64,000 nt of DNA from Bremerella sp. JC817 (lineage in GTDB: Bacteria > Planctomycetota > Planctomycetia > Pirellulales > Pirellulaceae): the NCBI RefSeq assembly GCF_040718835.1, contig NZ_JBFEFG010000266.1, forward strand, positions 62,001 to 126,000, written 5' to 3'. Every line of letters starts with the position of its first letter. Positions within the stretch are counted from its first letter, which is position 1. Made by a program: the position numbers and the translations under genes. Shown here in pieces: positions 1 through 8,725 of this stretch. The notes under the pieces are model-generated. The model saw nothing but the letters and a program-made list of their open reading frames with translations, ran no database searches and had not been told where the DNA came from.

Positions 1-687
1 GGCGACAATCACGGGACCGTTGAAGAACGAGGCATTCGGATTTATGGCGCCGTGATTCCAACCTTTTACTGCCCCAGTCGCCGAGCCGCCGCGGCCACCC
101 CACGTAACATAACCCCCAGCCTTTACCGCAGTGTCGACGTGGGGGCGCCTTCCGGCATGTATGAAGTTGGCAAGAACGATTACACCGCCTGCTGTGCTTC
201 CGACCGACCGCACGAACTGAAGAACATCTTGCCGAGCAAATACCCGGACGACAACGCCCTGAACAATGCCGGTTTTCGCTCGATCTCTAATGGGTATGGC
301 TTCATCAAGCGTACCGAGTACTGGCATCCCGATGGTCCTCGAAACACTGGCCTGTTGACTTTCTCGGGGATCCCCGACGGCTCGTCGACGACGCTGTTCG
401 TGGGGGAGAAACGGATGGCGGTTTCGACGATCGGCCAAAATCCTGGGAATGATAACGAAGGGTATGCTTGCGGCTGGGACCAGGACACCATCGGCCGCGC
501 CGACATGCTTAGCGGTCCCGACCTTCCGTCCATCGTTTCGACGGTGGCCTACGGCTCGGCGCACCCAGGGGGGTACAACGCATTGTTTGGTGACGGCAGT
601 GTGATCAATCTGGCGTATGGCATCGATGTCGAAGTCCAGTCCCGCATGGGACACATCGCCGATGGCCGGTCATTCAAGATGCCGTAA
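1..687 (+). CDS. DUF1559 prepilin-like protein, C-terminal part (5' truncated)
   Basis: The frame is open from base 1, so the N-terminus, where a prepilin-type helix is expected, lies outside the window; 228 residues are visible. The visible part carries family landmarks: the 'FYCPSRR' segment, a 'DGSSTTLFVGEK' segment and the C-terminal 'SAHPGGYNALFGDGSV' block with its H-x9-DG spacing. DUF1559 proteins are secreted, type II/IV pseudopilin-like proteins greatly expanded in planctomycetes; their exact role is not known. A strong intrinsic terminator follows directly. Unlike the other two DUF1559 genes here, no small lipoprotein gene follows it. Confidence 0.9.
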   Translation, partial: GDNHGTVEERGIRIYGAVIPTFYCPSRRAAAATPRNITPSLYRSVDVGAPSGMYEVGKNDYTACCASDRPHELKNILPSKYPDDNALNNAGFRSISNGYGFIKRTEYWHPDGPRNTGLLTFSGIPDGSSTTLFVGEKRMAVSTIGQNPGNDNEGYACGWDQDTIGRADMLSGPDLPSIVSTVAYGSAHPGGYNALFGDGSVINLAYGIDVEVQSRMGHIADGRSFKMP

Positions 688-717
688 ATCGAACGGTCCG
701 TAAGTCAACATGGGGCG

Positions 718-759
718 AACAGGCTGGCCTGAATTTCACCAGGTCAGCCTGTTTTTTTC
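718..759 (+). terminator. Intrinsic terminator of the left-edge DUF1559 gene
   Basis: AACAGGCTG-CCTG pairs with CAGG-CAGCCTGTT around a short loop and is followed by a run of seven T. It lies 31 bases past the stop codon at 687. Confidence 0.85.
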
Positions 760-838
760 CTTTTAGCCCCCCGATACTGGCACATCTTTCGCGAATAGAA
801 TAACGCCACCATTGTTGTTTTGTTCCGAGGATGTCTCC

Positions 839-1423
839 ATGGTTTATGTTGCCGCTACCTTATTGCTGTTGGCCAATATGACGGCCTGGGTATCGACCCT
901 GATTACTCTGCCAGGCAACTGGATCTTGTTGCTGTTTACCTTTCTCTACGCCTTCTTTCTGCCGGCCGAATATTACCCGCGTGTCAGTTGGACCGTGGTG
1001 ATCGTGATGGCCGTGTTGGCGATCCTTGGCGAAGTGCTCGAGTTCCTGGCAGGTGCCGCCGGAGCTGCCAAGCAAGGGGGAAGTCGCTGGGGGATCGTGC
1101 TTTCGCTCGTGGGTGCATTCGTCGGAAGTTTGACCGGCGCGATCATGCTGAGCTTTGTCCCGGTCATCGGAACGATGATCGGCGCGCTACTGGGTGGCGC
1201 CTTAGGTGCATTCGGCGGTGCTTGGGCTGGGGAACACAACACCGCGAAGACACACGAAGAACGCTGGGCGATCGGCAAAGGAGCATTCGTCGGACGCATT
1301 ATGGGAACGGTCGGCAAGTTGGCCGTTGGCATCATTATGCTGGTGCTGGTGACGCTGGACTCGTTCTTCGATCTCTCGGCCCGACCAATTGTGACCGAGG
1401 CCGTTTCGATGTTGTCGCCTTAG
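839..1423 (+). CDS. DUF456 family membrane protein
   Basis: A 194-residue, strongly hydrophobic, glycine-rich protein. Segments at roughly residues 2-38 (two helices), 48-68, 84-130 (Gly-rich pair) and 162-180 look membrane-spanning, the pattern of DUF456 proteins, whose function is unknown. The ATG at 839 is preferred because GAGGA at 827-831 sits seven bases upstream; an in-frame TTG at 812 would lengthen it by nine residues without a ribosome site. It is monocistronic, with a terminator upstream and a convergent gene downstream. Confidence 0.8.
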   Translation: MVYVAATLLLLANMTAWVSTLITLPGNWILLLFTFLYAFFLPAEYYPRVSWTVVIVMAVLAILGEVLEFLAGAAGAAKQGGSRWGIVLSLVGAFVGSLTGAIMLSFVPVIGTMIGALLGGALGAFGGAWAGEHNTAKTHEERWAIGKGAFVGRIMGTVGKLAVGIIMLVLVTLDSFFDLSARPIVTEAVSMLSP

Positions 1424-1433
1424 CCGGCAGCAA

Positions 1434-1982
1434 CTACGCCAGGTACTTAGCACTCAGCTTGCGAACCGTGTTCATATTCCGCATGGTGCTGCTCGGCAGT
1501 TTCAAGGCTTTCATCTCCGGCAGGTTCCACACCTCGGAATCGGACATCTTGCCATAGCGTAGCCAGAAGATCTCGCGCCCAACCACACGGAAGAGGTCTT
1601 CATCCGTCTCGATCGTCTCCAAAGCTTTGACTGTCTTCGGTGCCAAAGCTTTCGCTAGAAACGAAACGTGCATGCTCCAGCCGTCTTCGCTTTGCTGCGG
1701 AAAAATCTCGGCCGAAGCGATCTGGCGAACTTCGGCTGCGGTCCGGACGAAGGTGTCGACTTCATACCCGAGTGAGTGCTGCAGATGATCAGCGATTTCG
1801 CTCGCCAGTTTGGCGTCGCTCTTCTTAGCCGTCTGAAAGATCACGTTGCCACTGGCGATGTAGGTCTCGACCGCGTCGTAACCCAGCTCTTCGAAGTAAC
1901 CGCGTAACTGATCCATCGAAAGCCGGCGTCGGCCCAGGTTCAGCCCACGCATGAACGCAACGTATTGAGATAGTTTTGCCAT
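1434..1982 (-). CDS. DUF1697 domain protein
   Basis: 182 residues, full length for the family. The N-terminus 'YVAFMRGLNLGRRRLSMDQL', the 'YIASGNVIFQT' strand and the C-terminal 'MRNMNTVRKL' segment are the characteristic DUF1697 blocks. These are small cytoplasmic proteins of unknown biochemical function. The gene converges on the DUF456 gene with a 10-base gap and is separated from the lipoprotein gene upstream by 45 bases, so it could be co-transcribed with it. Confidence 0.85.
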   Translation of the reverse strand: MAKLSQYVAFMRGLNLGRRRLSMDQLRGYFEELGYDAVETYIASGNVIFQTAKKSDAKLASEIADHLQHSLGYEVDTFVRTAAEVRQIASAEIFPQQSEDGWSMHVSFLAKALAPKTVKALETIETDEDLFRVVGREIFWLRYGKMSDSEVWNLPEMKALKLPSSTMRNMNTVRKLSAKYLA

Positions 1983-2027
1983 GCGGCTGTTCTAGCAGAA
2001 CAACAGCACGCTGACGAGTTCTTCCAG

Positions 2028-2417
2028 CTAGTTCTTCAGGTCGAAGTCGAAGCTGGTTTGTGAGTCCGAAACGGAAGCCTTCAGTTCTGATGTCCGCACC
2101 GAGTGGTACTGGGCTGGGATGCTGTTGTCGTACTTCTTCATCGGTGGTGAGTTCGGATTCTTGGAAGGAACTTCGACCATCGATGGCTCGACGGCGACCT
2201 GGTATTCCCCGGTCGGAATCGAAACCTGATAGGTACCATTGCCGACGTCGCTGCGACTGGCGTAACCGGTCGCTGGGTTTTCAAACGAGATCGAGCCCCC
2301 TTGGACCGGCTTGCCATCCATGGTGACATTGCCCGTCACGGTGACCATGTGCGGGCCTGCGGGGCCACAACCGGCAATCAACAACAAGGCAGAAGCAAGC
2401 AGAAGGAACTTGGACAT
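2028..2417 (-). CDS. Small lipoprotein with carboxypeptidase-regulatory-like fold
   Basis: 129 residues beginning with a short hydrophobic signal and a lipobox (LLIAGC, Cys about residue 17). The mature part starts 'VTVTGNVTMDGKPVQGGSISF', the pattern of the Ig-like carboxypeptidase regulatory domain found in many planctomycete lipoproteins. It is probably anchored to a membrane in the periplasmic space. It follows a DUF1559 gene by 98 bases, an arrangement repeated at 59.7-61.3 kb. The intergenic space holds a perfect 10-bp stem-loop. No enzymatic residues are apparent. Confidence 0.8.
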   Translation of the reverse strand: MSKFLLLASALLLIAGCGPAGPHMVTVTGNVTMDGKPVQGGSISFENPATGYASRSDVGNGTYQVSIPTGEYQVAVEPSMVEVPSKNPNSPPMKKYDNSIPAQYHSVRTSELKASVSDSQTSFDFDLKN

Positions 2418-2468
2418 GACGATTTCGCTTGGAAGAGCAGGGGGCGAGGTGATGGGAAGAGTGCCACA

Positions 2469-2496
2469 TAAGTGACGCGGCTACTTGCGTCACTTA
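2469..2496 (-). promoter_or_regulatory. Intercistronic stem-loop between DUF1559 and lipoprotein genes
   Basis: TAAGTGACGC at 2469-2478 pairs perfectly with GCGTCACTTA at 2487-2496 around an 8-base loop. There is no T-run on the minus strand after it, so it is more likely an mRNA-stabilising or attenuating hairpin than a full terminator. Confidence 0.6.
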
Positions 2497-2515
2497 CGAG
2501 TTCAAACGCATTGCC

Positions 2516-3499
<984 letters not shown>

Positions 3500-3534
3500 G
3501 ACGGGACGTCCTTGGGGAGTGGCAATAAAAATCG

Positions 3535-3550
3535 ATATTCGCGCGAATAT
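3535..3550. promoter_or_regulatory. 16-bp perfect palindrome upstream of DUF1559 gene
   Basis: ATATTCGCGCGAATAT equals its own reverse complement. It lies in an AT-rich stretch 36 bases upstream of the ATG at 3499, where promoter or operator elements would be expected. Confidence 0.5.
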
Positions 3551-3699
3551 TTTTAGTTTATGCCCGCTTTGGGAATGGACAATGGCTGTTTGTCAGTTAA
3601 CGGTAAAATCGGCCATGAAATCGCAATGATAGCGGAGTGGATCTTGTCGCTGTACTCCCGTAAGGAGGGGTGAGCTTCATGCTAAACCGCTCTGCAGAA

Positions 3700-5481
3700 C
3701 TAGATGCCGCAGCCACAACCGCTCGACCAGACTCGGCCATCAGCCGCCATGATCGGTTGGTGTTGATGTTGTGGCGGTGCGGGTTGCGAGTTGTCGTAGC
3801 CGCCGAAGCGAGCCACCGGCGACCAATCGGGACTGACCGCTGGCAAGGCCGGAGCCAGAGAACGGAACTCTTCGTTTCCATAGACCACTTTGCCGCCGAC
3901 AACTGTCAGCACACTTTCAAGTCCGCGGATCGCGTTCTCTTCGACTGAAAAGTAGTCGTCGCTCAGCACGGCCAGGTCGCCATAGTGACCAACGCTCAAG
4001 GTCCCCTTCTTGTCGTCGTCATGACTGAACCAGGCACTTCCCGCGGTGTAGAGTCGCAACGCTTCTTCACGCGACAGGCGATCACTTTCGTCATGCATGA
4101 CCGTGCCGCCGACCGTTTTCGAGGTCACCATCCACCACAAGCATGTCCATGGATGGTAACTCGCCACACGAGTTCCGTCGGTCCCTGCGCCGACTGGCAG
4201 CCCCATCTGTAACATCTTGCGAAGCGGCGGCTTTCGTTTCACCGACTCGGTCCCGTAGCGGCGAATGTAGTACTCGCCTTGGTACGCCATCCGGTGCTGG
4301 ATGGCGATCCCGCCTCCCATGGCCGCGATGCGTTCGAGGTTCTGATCGGAAACCGTTTCGGCATGATCGATGAACCAACGCAACTGATCGATCGGAGTGT
4401 CGCGATGGACACGTTCAAAGATGTCGAGAAAGCGTCCGATCGATTCGTCGTAGGTCGCATGGATTCGCCAAGGCCAATTCGATTCGGCCAGCGTACGAAC
4501 GACCGCTTCCAGTTCGTGTTCCATCGTCGGGCGAAGATCAGGACGCGGCTGGAGGAAGTTCTCGAAGTCAGCGGCACTCCAAACAAGGTTCTCGCCGGCG
4601 CCGTTGACCTTCAGCAAGTCGCTGCCGGCACCTGGGCGAGTCATACCCAGCCAGCGACGATAGTCGTTCAGTTCTTCTCCCGGTTTCTGGGCAAACAGGC
4701 TATACGCAATCCGCAGCGTCAGATGCCCATCGTCATCCAGCTTTCTGACCACGGCGTAATCATCGGGATAGTTCTGCCCGCCACCGCCTGCGTCGGAAGC
4801 ACTGGTCACGCCGAACCGATTGAGCTCGCGCATGTACTGCCGAGTAGAATTCAATTGGTCTTCGTACGAGAGCTTTGGGGCGTTGGCGATCGTCGAGTAA
4901 AGAATCAACGCGCTCGGCTCGGCAATCAGCAGCCCGGTCGGATTGCCTTGACGGTCGCGAGCGATCAAGCCGCCGGGTGGATTCGGCGTGGTTTTGTCGA
5001 AGCCAAGTGCTCGCAGGGCCGCCTTGTTGAGCATGGCCGAATCGTAAAGGTGCAGCACCAACACCGGAGTATCAGGGGCGGCCTGGTTGATCTCGTCGAG
5101 GGTCGGCATGCGACCTTCGGCGAATTGAAATTCGTTCCATCCACCGATGATGCGAACCCATTGAGGCGGCGGCGTGTTCTCGGCTTGGACTCGAAGTTGT
5201 TCGAGGGCCTGGGCAACGGTTGGCACGCCGTCCCAGCGAAGTTCCAGGTTGTAATACAAGCCGGCGCGAATGACGTGCAAGTGCGAGTCGTTCAGACCGG
5301 GAATGACTCGTCGCTGATTCAGGTCGATGACTTTGGTCTGAGAGTCTGCCAGTGGGAGGATCTCTGGATCGCTTCCCAACGCTGAGACTTTACCGTCGGA
5401 GATCGCCACGGCGGTCACTTCCGGCTGAGATGGATCGAGCGTCGTGATCTTACCGTGATGAAGAATCAGTTGCGGGGCCAT
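3700..5481 (-). CDS. Amidohydrolase, YtcJ-like
   Basis: 593 residues from the ATG at 5481, which begins 'MAPQLILHHGKITTLD', the normal start of this family; 16 upstream in-frame codons are discounted. The metal-binding 'IPGLNDSHLHV' (HxH) motif lies near residue 60, and the C-terminal composite beta-strand 'GHYGDLAVLSDDYF' is present. YtcJ-type enzymes are metal-dependent hydrolases of amide or ester bonds with poorly defined substrates. The first codons overlap the end of the ABM gene by 32 bases, so the two are translationally coupled. The C-terminus is odd, with a His-rich 'QHQHQP' and a terminal 'GCGCGI'. It is the last gene of the MarR-linked cluster. Confidence 0.88.
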   Translation of the reverse strand: MAPQLILHHGKITTLDPSQPEVTAVAISDGKVSALGSDPEILPLADSQTKVIDLNQRRVIPGLNDSHLHVIRAGLYYNLELRWDGVPTVAQALEQLRVQAENTPPPQWVRIIGGWNEFQFAEGRMPTLDEINQAAPDTPVLVLHLYDSAMLNKAALRALGFDKTTPNPPGGLIARDRQGNPTGLLIAEPSALILYSTIANAPKLSYEDQLNSTRQYMRELNRFGVTSASDAGGGGQNYPDDYAVVRKLDDDGHLTLRIAYSLFAQKPGEELNDYRRWLGMTRPGAGSDLLKVNGAGENLVWSAADFENFLQPRPDLRPTMEHELEAVVRTLAESNWPWRIHATYDESIGRFLDIFERVHRDTPIDQLRWFIDHAETVSDQNLERIAAMGGGIAIQHRMAYQGEYYIRRYGTESVKRKPPLRKMLQMGLPVGAGTDGTRVASYHPWTCLWWMVTSKTVGGTVMHDESDRLSREEALRLYTAGSAWFSHDDDKKGTLSVGHYGDLAVLSDDYFSVEENAIRGLESVLTVVGGKVVYGNEEFRSLAPALPAVSPDWSPVARFGGYDNSQPAPPQHQHQPIMAADGRVWSSGCGCGI

Positions 5482-6034
5482 GGTCCAATATCCCAATATG
5501 AGTAACTGGCGGATGCAGCCAGGGAGCAAAGAAACGAGTCAGTACCGGCATCACACCCCAAGCCAACGTGACCGTGACAAACATGGTTGTCACCGCGGTC
5601 GCGATCAGGCTGTGGAGGTTGACGAGAACTGGAGGGAGCACGTTGCCCCAGAACAGCACACTGGGAAAGACGCCCAGCCAGGTAATGATGGCCATCTTCC
5701 AGCGCGGCGGACTCTTCTTTGGATCACGGAAGAACATCTCGAGCCCGTCGATCTTGCGACGCGTCGCTTCTTCCACCACCATCGATTTGGTGCGTTCGTG
5801 AAAGTCGCGAAAACGCTGCGAGCGATAAAACGCATCGCAAGAGGCCTGATCTTCAAAGGAACGCAAGATACCGTACTCACAGCCAACCGAGCCTGGGACC
5901 GGCGCCAACAGAAGGACGCCTGCGGTGCCTGGTTCGTGAAGCGAGTCGCGAGCGAACTCTCGGAGGGCGGTTTCGTAATCCGCTTCTCGACCAGGACGGG
6001 CTTCGTGCGTGATGGCAACATGGACGCGGTTCAT
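5450..6034 (-). CDS. ABM-superfamily protein with two membrane helices (COG3224-like), copy 1
   Basis: 194 residues from the ATG at 6034 ('MNRVHVAITHEARPGRE'), preceded by a purine-rich AAAAGGGAAA. Residues 1-100 form a dimeric alpha-beta barrel ABM-like domain, with 'GVLLLAPVPGS' and 'SCDAFYRSQRFRDFH'. After 'PPRWKMAIITWLGVFP' come two hydrophobic helices (about 115-180). COG3224 proteins of this build are annotated as antibiotic-biosynthesis monooxygenase-like; the substrate is unknown. It closely resembles the gene at 7444-8052. It sits between the YcaC-like hydrolase and the amidohydrolase, overlapping the latter by 32 bases. Confidence 0.82.
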   Translation of the reverse strand: MNRVHVAITHEARPGREADYETALREFARDSLHEPGTAGVLLLAPVPGSVGCEYGILRSFEDQASCDAFYRSQRFRDFHERTKSMVVEEATRRKIDGLEMFFRDPKKSPPRWKMAIITWLGVFPSVLFWGNVLPPVLVNLHSLIATAVTTMFVTVTLAWGVMPVLTRFFAPWLHPPVTHIGILDHGPATDSSSR

Positions 6035-6078
6035 GCGTTTCCCTTTTCCGTGAATGCGAAGACAGTTTCGCCAACGCC

Positions 6079-6108
6079 TGGCCAGGGAAGTGCTTGGATC
6101 CCTGGCCA
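6079..6108 (-). promoter_or_regulatory. Intercistronic 10-bp stem-loop
   Basis: TGGCCAGGGA at 6079-6088 pairs perfectly with TCCCTGGCCA at 6099-6108 across a 10-base loop, between the YcaC-like hydrolase and the ABM gene. There is no T-run, so partial termination or a processing site is more likely than a full stop. Confidence 0.55.
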
Positions 6109-6125
6109 CTGATAAGAAAGCTGGA

Positions 6126-6797
6126 CTAGGCCAGAACTTTGCGGGCCGGCGAAGCTTTGTGGACCATGGTGTAAGCGTACTCGATCCCCACACCGTATGC
6201 TCCGCCATGTTCGCGGAAGATATCCATCAGGGCGTCGTAATGTTCGCGGTGGGCCCAGTCACGTTGGAACTCGAGAACGGTTGCGACCGAGGTCATGCGA
6301 ACGGCACCTGCTTGAACCATGCGGGAAAGTGCCGCTTCGTGAGCCGCCAGCGAAGTTCCGGCCGAAGCGTCTTCGACCACATAAATGTTGTACCCTTCGG
6401 CCAGCATGTTCAACGTCGGCCAGGTAATGCAGACCTCGGTCCACAATCCGCTGAGGATAACGTTCTTCTTGCCGGTCGCCTTGATCGCTTCGCGGAACGC
6501 AGGCGTATCCCACGAGTTCATTCCGGTGCGTTCGATCGGCTGCTGGTTCGGGAAGATGTCGAGCAGTTGCGGCCACATCGGACCACTGAACGACTCGGTT
6601 TCGACCGTCGTCAGAATCGTCGGGACACCAAACTCTTTGGCACCCTTGGCCAGCATCAAGACATTGTTCATCAGCAGTTGACGGTCGATACCGCTGCTGA
6701 CACCAAACGACATCTGCGGTTGGTGGTCGATGAAGACCAACACGCTGTTGTCTGCCGTGATCAGTCCGCCGTCGGTGTTTGCGAGAATGTTCGCCAT
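6126..6797 (-). CDS. YcaC-like isochorismatase-family cysteine hydrolase
   Basis: 223 residues, a usual length for the family. 'LVFIDHQPQMSFGV' near residue 20 supplies the catalytic Asp and 'GLWTEVCITWPTL' the nucleophilic Cys of isochorismatase-like hydrolases; the C-terminus 'WAHREHYDALMDIFREHGGAYG' is typical of the YcaC branch. These cytoplasmic enzymes cleave small amide-type substrates, but the substrate of this branch is unknown. It begins 30 bases downstream of a GTTGCAACAGATA element that is repeated upstream of marR. The neighbouring ABM and amidohydrolase genes suggest a small-molecule degradation or detoxification pathway. Confidence 0.87.
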   Translation of the reverse strand: MANILANTDGGLITADNSVLVFIDHQPQMSFGVSSGIDRQLLMNNVLMLAKGAKEFGVPTILTTVETESFSGPMWPQLLDIFPNQQPIERTGMNSWDTPAFREAIKATGKKNVILSGLWTEVCITWPTLNMLAEGYNIYVVEDASAGTSLAAHEAALSRMVQAGAVRMTSVATVLEFQRDWAHREHYDALMDIFREHGGAYGVGIEYAYTMVHKASPARKVLA

Positions 6798-6826
6798 GGT
6801 TCAAAATCCTTCAGTTTGAAAAGTGA

Positions 6827-6840
6827 GTTGCAACAGATAT
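6827..6840. promoter_or_regulatory. Candidate MarR operator 1
   Basis: GTTGCAACAGATAT, with palindromic core GTTGCAAC, lies exactly 30 bases upstream of the hydrolase ATG (6797). The same 13 bases recur at 7383-7395 in the same orientation relative to marR. Confidence 0.6.
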
Positions 6841-6873
6841 CTAGTTAAAAAAATTCAATTGAGAGACCGGAGG

Positions 6874-7353
6874 TCATTTTCGAGCACGAAACAACAGCTC
6901 GCTAAGCGAGTTCAGTTCCTTTTCTGTCAGGTCTTGGAATTGCGAATCGTGCAGTTGATTGATAGGAGCATCGAGCTCTTGGAGCGTCGATTGTCCCTTC
7001 TCGGTGAGCGAGACCCACACGACTCGGCGATCGTCTTCGCTGCGATTGCGATCGACGAGCCCGGCAGTCACCATGCGTTCGACTAGCCGAGAGATGTCCG
7101 TCTGCAGCGAGATCATCCGTTCCGCGATCTGATAGGTTTGCATCGGCTTTCCTTCGCCACGCAGAATGCGGAGGGCATTGTATTGCGGGTCGGTCAGGCC
7201 GTGCTCTTTGAGCAGTCGCGAAACCTGAGTTGAAAGCAGGGCATGCGTTCGCATCAGGTTCAGATAGGCTTCCTGGCGAGGGCAGTTGAACGAAGTTCGC
7301 TTGCCGATCTCGCTGGCCAATCCGTTTCGCGTGTTGTCTTGTTTGCTGCTCAT
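6874..7353 (-). CDS. MarR-family transcriptional regulator
   Basis: 159 residues from the ATG at 7353 ('MSSKQDNTRNGLASEIGKR'); an earlier in-frame ATG at 7413 would place the candidate operator inside the gene. The winged-helix region is clear: 'LSTQVSRLLKEHGLTDPQYNALRILRG', then 'QTYQIAERMISLQTDISRLVERMVTAGLVDR' as recognition helix and 'RSEDDRRVVWVSLTEKG' as wing. MarR proteins are dimeric repressors that bind near-palindromic sites and release DNA on binding small phenolic or oxidant ligands. Candidate sites lie 30 bases upstream of its own gene and of the adjacent hydrolase gene, which implies autoregulation and local control. Confidence 0.92.
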   Translation of the reverse strand: MSSKQDNTRNGLASEIGKRTSFNCPRQEAYLNLMRTHALLSTQVSRLLKEHGLTDPQYNALRILRGEGKPMQTYQIAERMISLQTDISRLVERMVTAGLVDRNRSEDDRRVVWVSLTEKGQSTLQELDAPINQLHDSQFQDLTEKELNSLSELLFRARK

Positions 7354-7382
7354 GTGTGTATTTGTACGGTGTAACGTATTGT

Positions 7383-7395
7383 GTTGCAACAGATA
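7383..7395. promoter_or_regulatory. Candidate MarR operator 2
   Basis: GTTGCAACAGATA, inside the 10-bp perfect palindrome TGTTGCAACA (7382-7391), lies exactly 30 bases upstream of the marR ATG (7353) and matches the element at 6827-6840. Confidence 0.6.
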
Positions 7396-7443
7396 AAAGT
7401 GCCAAATGATCAAAATGGCTCAAGAGAGGGGATTCGGCAGGTT

Positions 7444-8052
7444 CTAGCTAGGAACCACTTCTTGCTCAGGAATTCCTAGCGGACGATGCGTGCTGGCGAA
7501 GTCTTGAATCACCGGCTTCGGTCCGTCTGGGTAAAGCCATGGGCGGAACAGCTTCGTAAGAAACGGCATGATCACCCATGCCAGCGAAGCGACAACGGCC
7601 ACGTTCACGATCGCACGGATCAGCAGGTCATGCATGAAGCCGATCATCGGCGGGATCGTCATCGAGAAGAGCAGGGCACTCGGAAAGACGCCCAGCCAGG
7701 TCACGACAAACATCTTCCAACGCGGTGGACTGGTCTTCGGATCGCGAAAGAAGCCTTCCAGCCCATCCAGCCGATGACGCTTGGCATCATCGGCCACCAA
7801 CGGTCGCGTGCGACGATGGAACTCTCGGTAGCTTTCCGAGTGGTAGAAGGCATCGCACGATTCCTGGCTGTCGAACGTGCGAAGGATGCCATACTCTTTG
7901 CCGAGTGACCCAGGTACAGGGGCGAGGAGCAACACACCCGATACGCCTGGCTCGTCGAGCGACTTCTTGGCGAACTCGCGCAACGCTGCTTCGTATTCGA
8001 CTTCTTTACCTGGCTTGGCCTGATGGGTGATGGCGATATGAAACTGGCCCAT
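7444..8052 (-). CDS. ABM-superfamily protein with two membrane helices (COG3224-like), copy 2
   Basis: 202 residues, collinear with the protein at 5450-6034: shared 'HIAITHQAKPGKE', 'GVLLLAPVPGSLG.EYGILR', 'ESCDAFYHSE' and 'PPRWKMFVVTWLGVFPSALLF', then two membrane helices (about 117-180) and a short hydrophilic tail. It is likely a recent paralogue or a functional partner of the first copy. It is the first gene of the minus-strand cluster, 90 bases upstream of marR. No GTTGCAAC element is seen before it, so it may have its own promoter. Monooxygenase activity is only a family-level guess. Confidence 0.82.
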   Translation of the reverse strand: MGQFHIAITHQAKPGKEVEYEAALREFAKKSLDEPGVSGVLLLAPVPGSLGKEYGILRTFDSQESCDAFYHSESYREFHRRTRPLVADDAKRHRLDGLEGFFRDPKTSPPRWKMFVVTWLGVFPSALLFSMTIPPMIGFMHDLLIRAIVNVAVVASLAWVIMPFLTKLFRPWLYPDGPKPVIQDFASTHRPLGIPEQEVVPS

Positions 8053-8725
8053 GGGTCCGACTTCTGGCTAGGAACTCAAAAACGACGAATCAAAAACGAT
8101 TCCGAACTTTCCTGCAGCGTCCCGGGGGCAAGGGCTACTTGAAAATATGGACCATGAATCGATGGTCGCCAATTTTCAGCCGAGATCTCTTCCAGGAAAG
8201 CGGAAACAAGGTGCAAACAATACACCAATTACGTCCTGGCAGGTGGTCGATTCGAAGCCATCTGGCGAGGTTCATCCGATATTCATGCCATGTTATTGAT
8301 AGCGTTCCAGCGACTTTCCCTTAGCCGCTTTCAACGGGGATGAATCGCGCGATGGACGCGCAGGACGCGGATTATCGATCTCGATCGCACAGAAAATTCA
8401 TGCTGGTGGGATCGGCGACATCGCTGCTGGTTCTTGAGTGCGCGTGTGGAAGATTGCACTCGTAACGGTCAGACTGCCGGACGATCAGGCAGCCAGTCGT
8501 GGGAATGGGTCGCTGTGGTAACTTATTGTCCACCTTTGTCGCGTTCGTTGGCGTCGGCAAATGCGGGCCGATCTGCGGAAAGAGGTGAGTGTTTCACTCG
8601 TTAAAGCCGCGTAGACAAGGCGTCACTGGAAAAGTGGAATAACTTTTGGGATTCGCAGCAACCGAACCAGACCTGCGACGTTAATCAGGTCACCAGAAGG
8701 TGCAACTTGCTTGAGGAAACATGCT
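8053..8725. other. Non-coding stretch between divergent genes
   Basis: I see no convincing coding frame in these 670 bases. They hold a bipartite inverted repeat at 8140-8178 and a few short hairpins (for example CTGCC/GGCAG near 8475-8492). Promoters for both flanking genes must lie here, but no clear -35/-10 pair stands out. Confidence 0.5.
8140..8178. repeat. Bipartite inverted repeat
   Basis: The outer arms TGAAAAT (8140-8146) and ATTTTCA (8172-8178) enclose the inner arms GACCAT (8150-8155) and ATGGTC (8162-8167) around a GAATCG loop, giving a 13-bp stem with one internal loop. Confidence 0.5.

Noticed and set aside
820..1557. 245-codon plus-strand frame overlapping the DUF456 gene
   Set aside because: It is Arg/Cys-rich, the typical +1 shadow of a membrane protein gene, and has no ribosome site.
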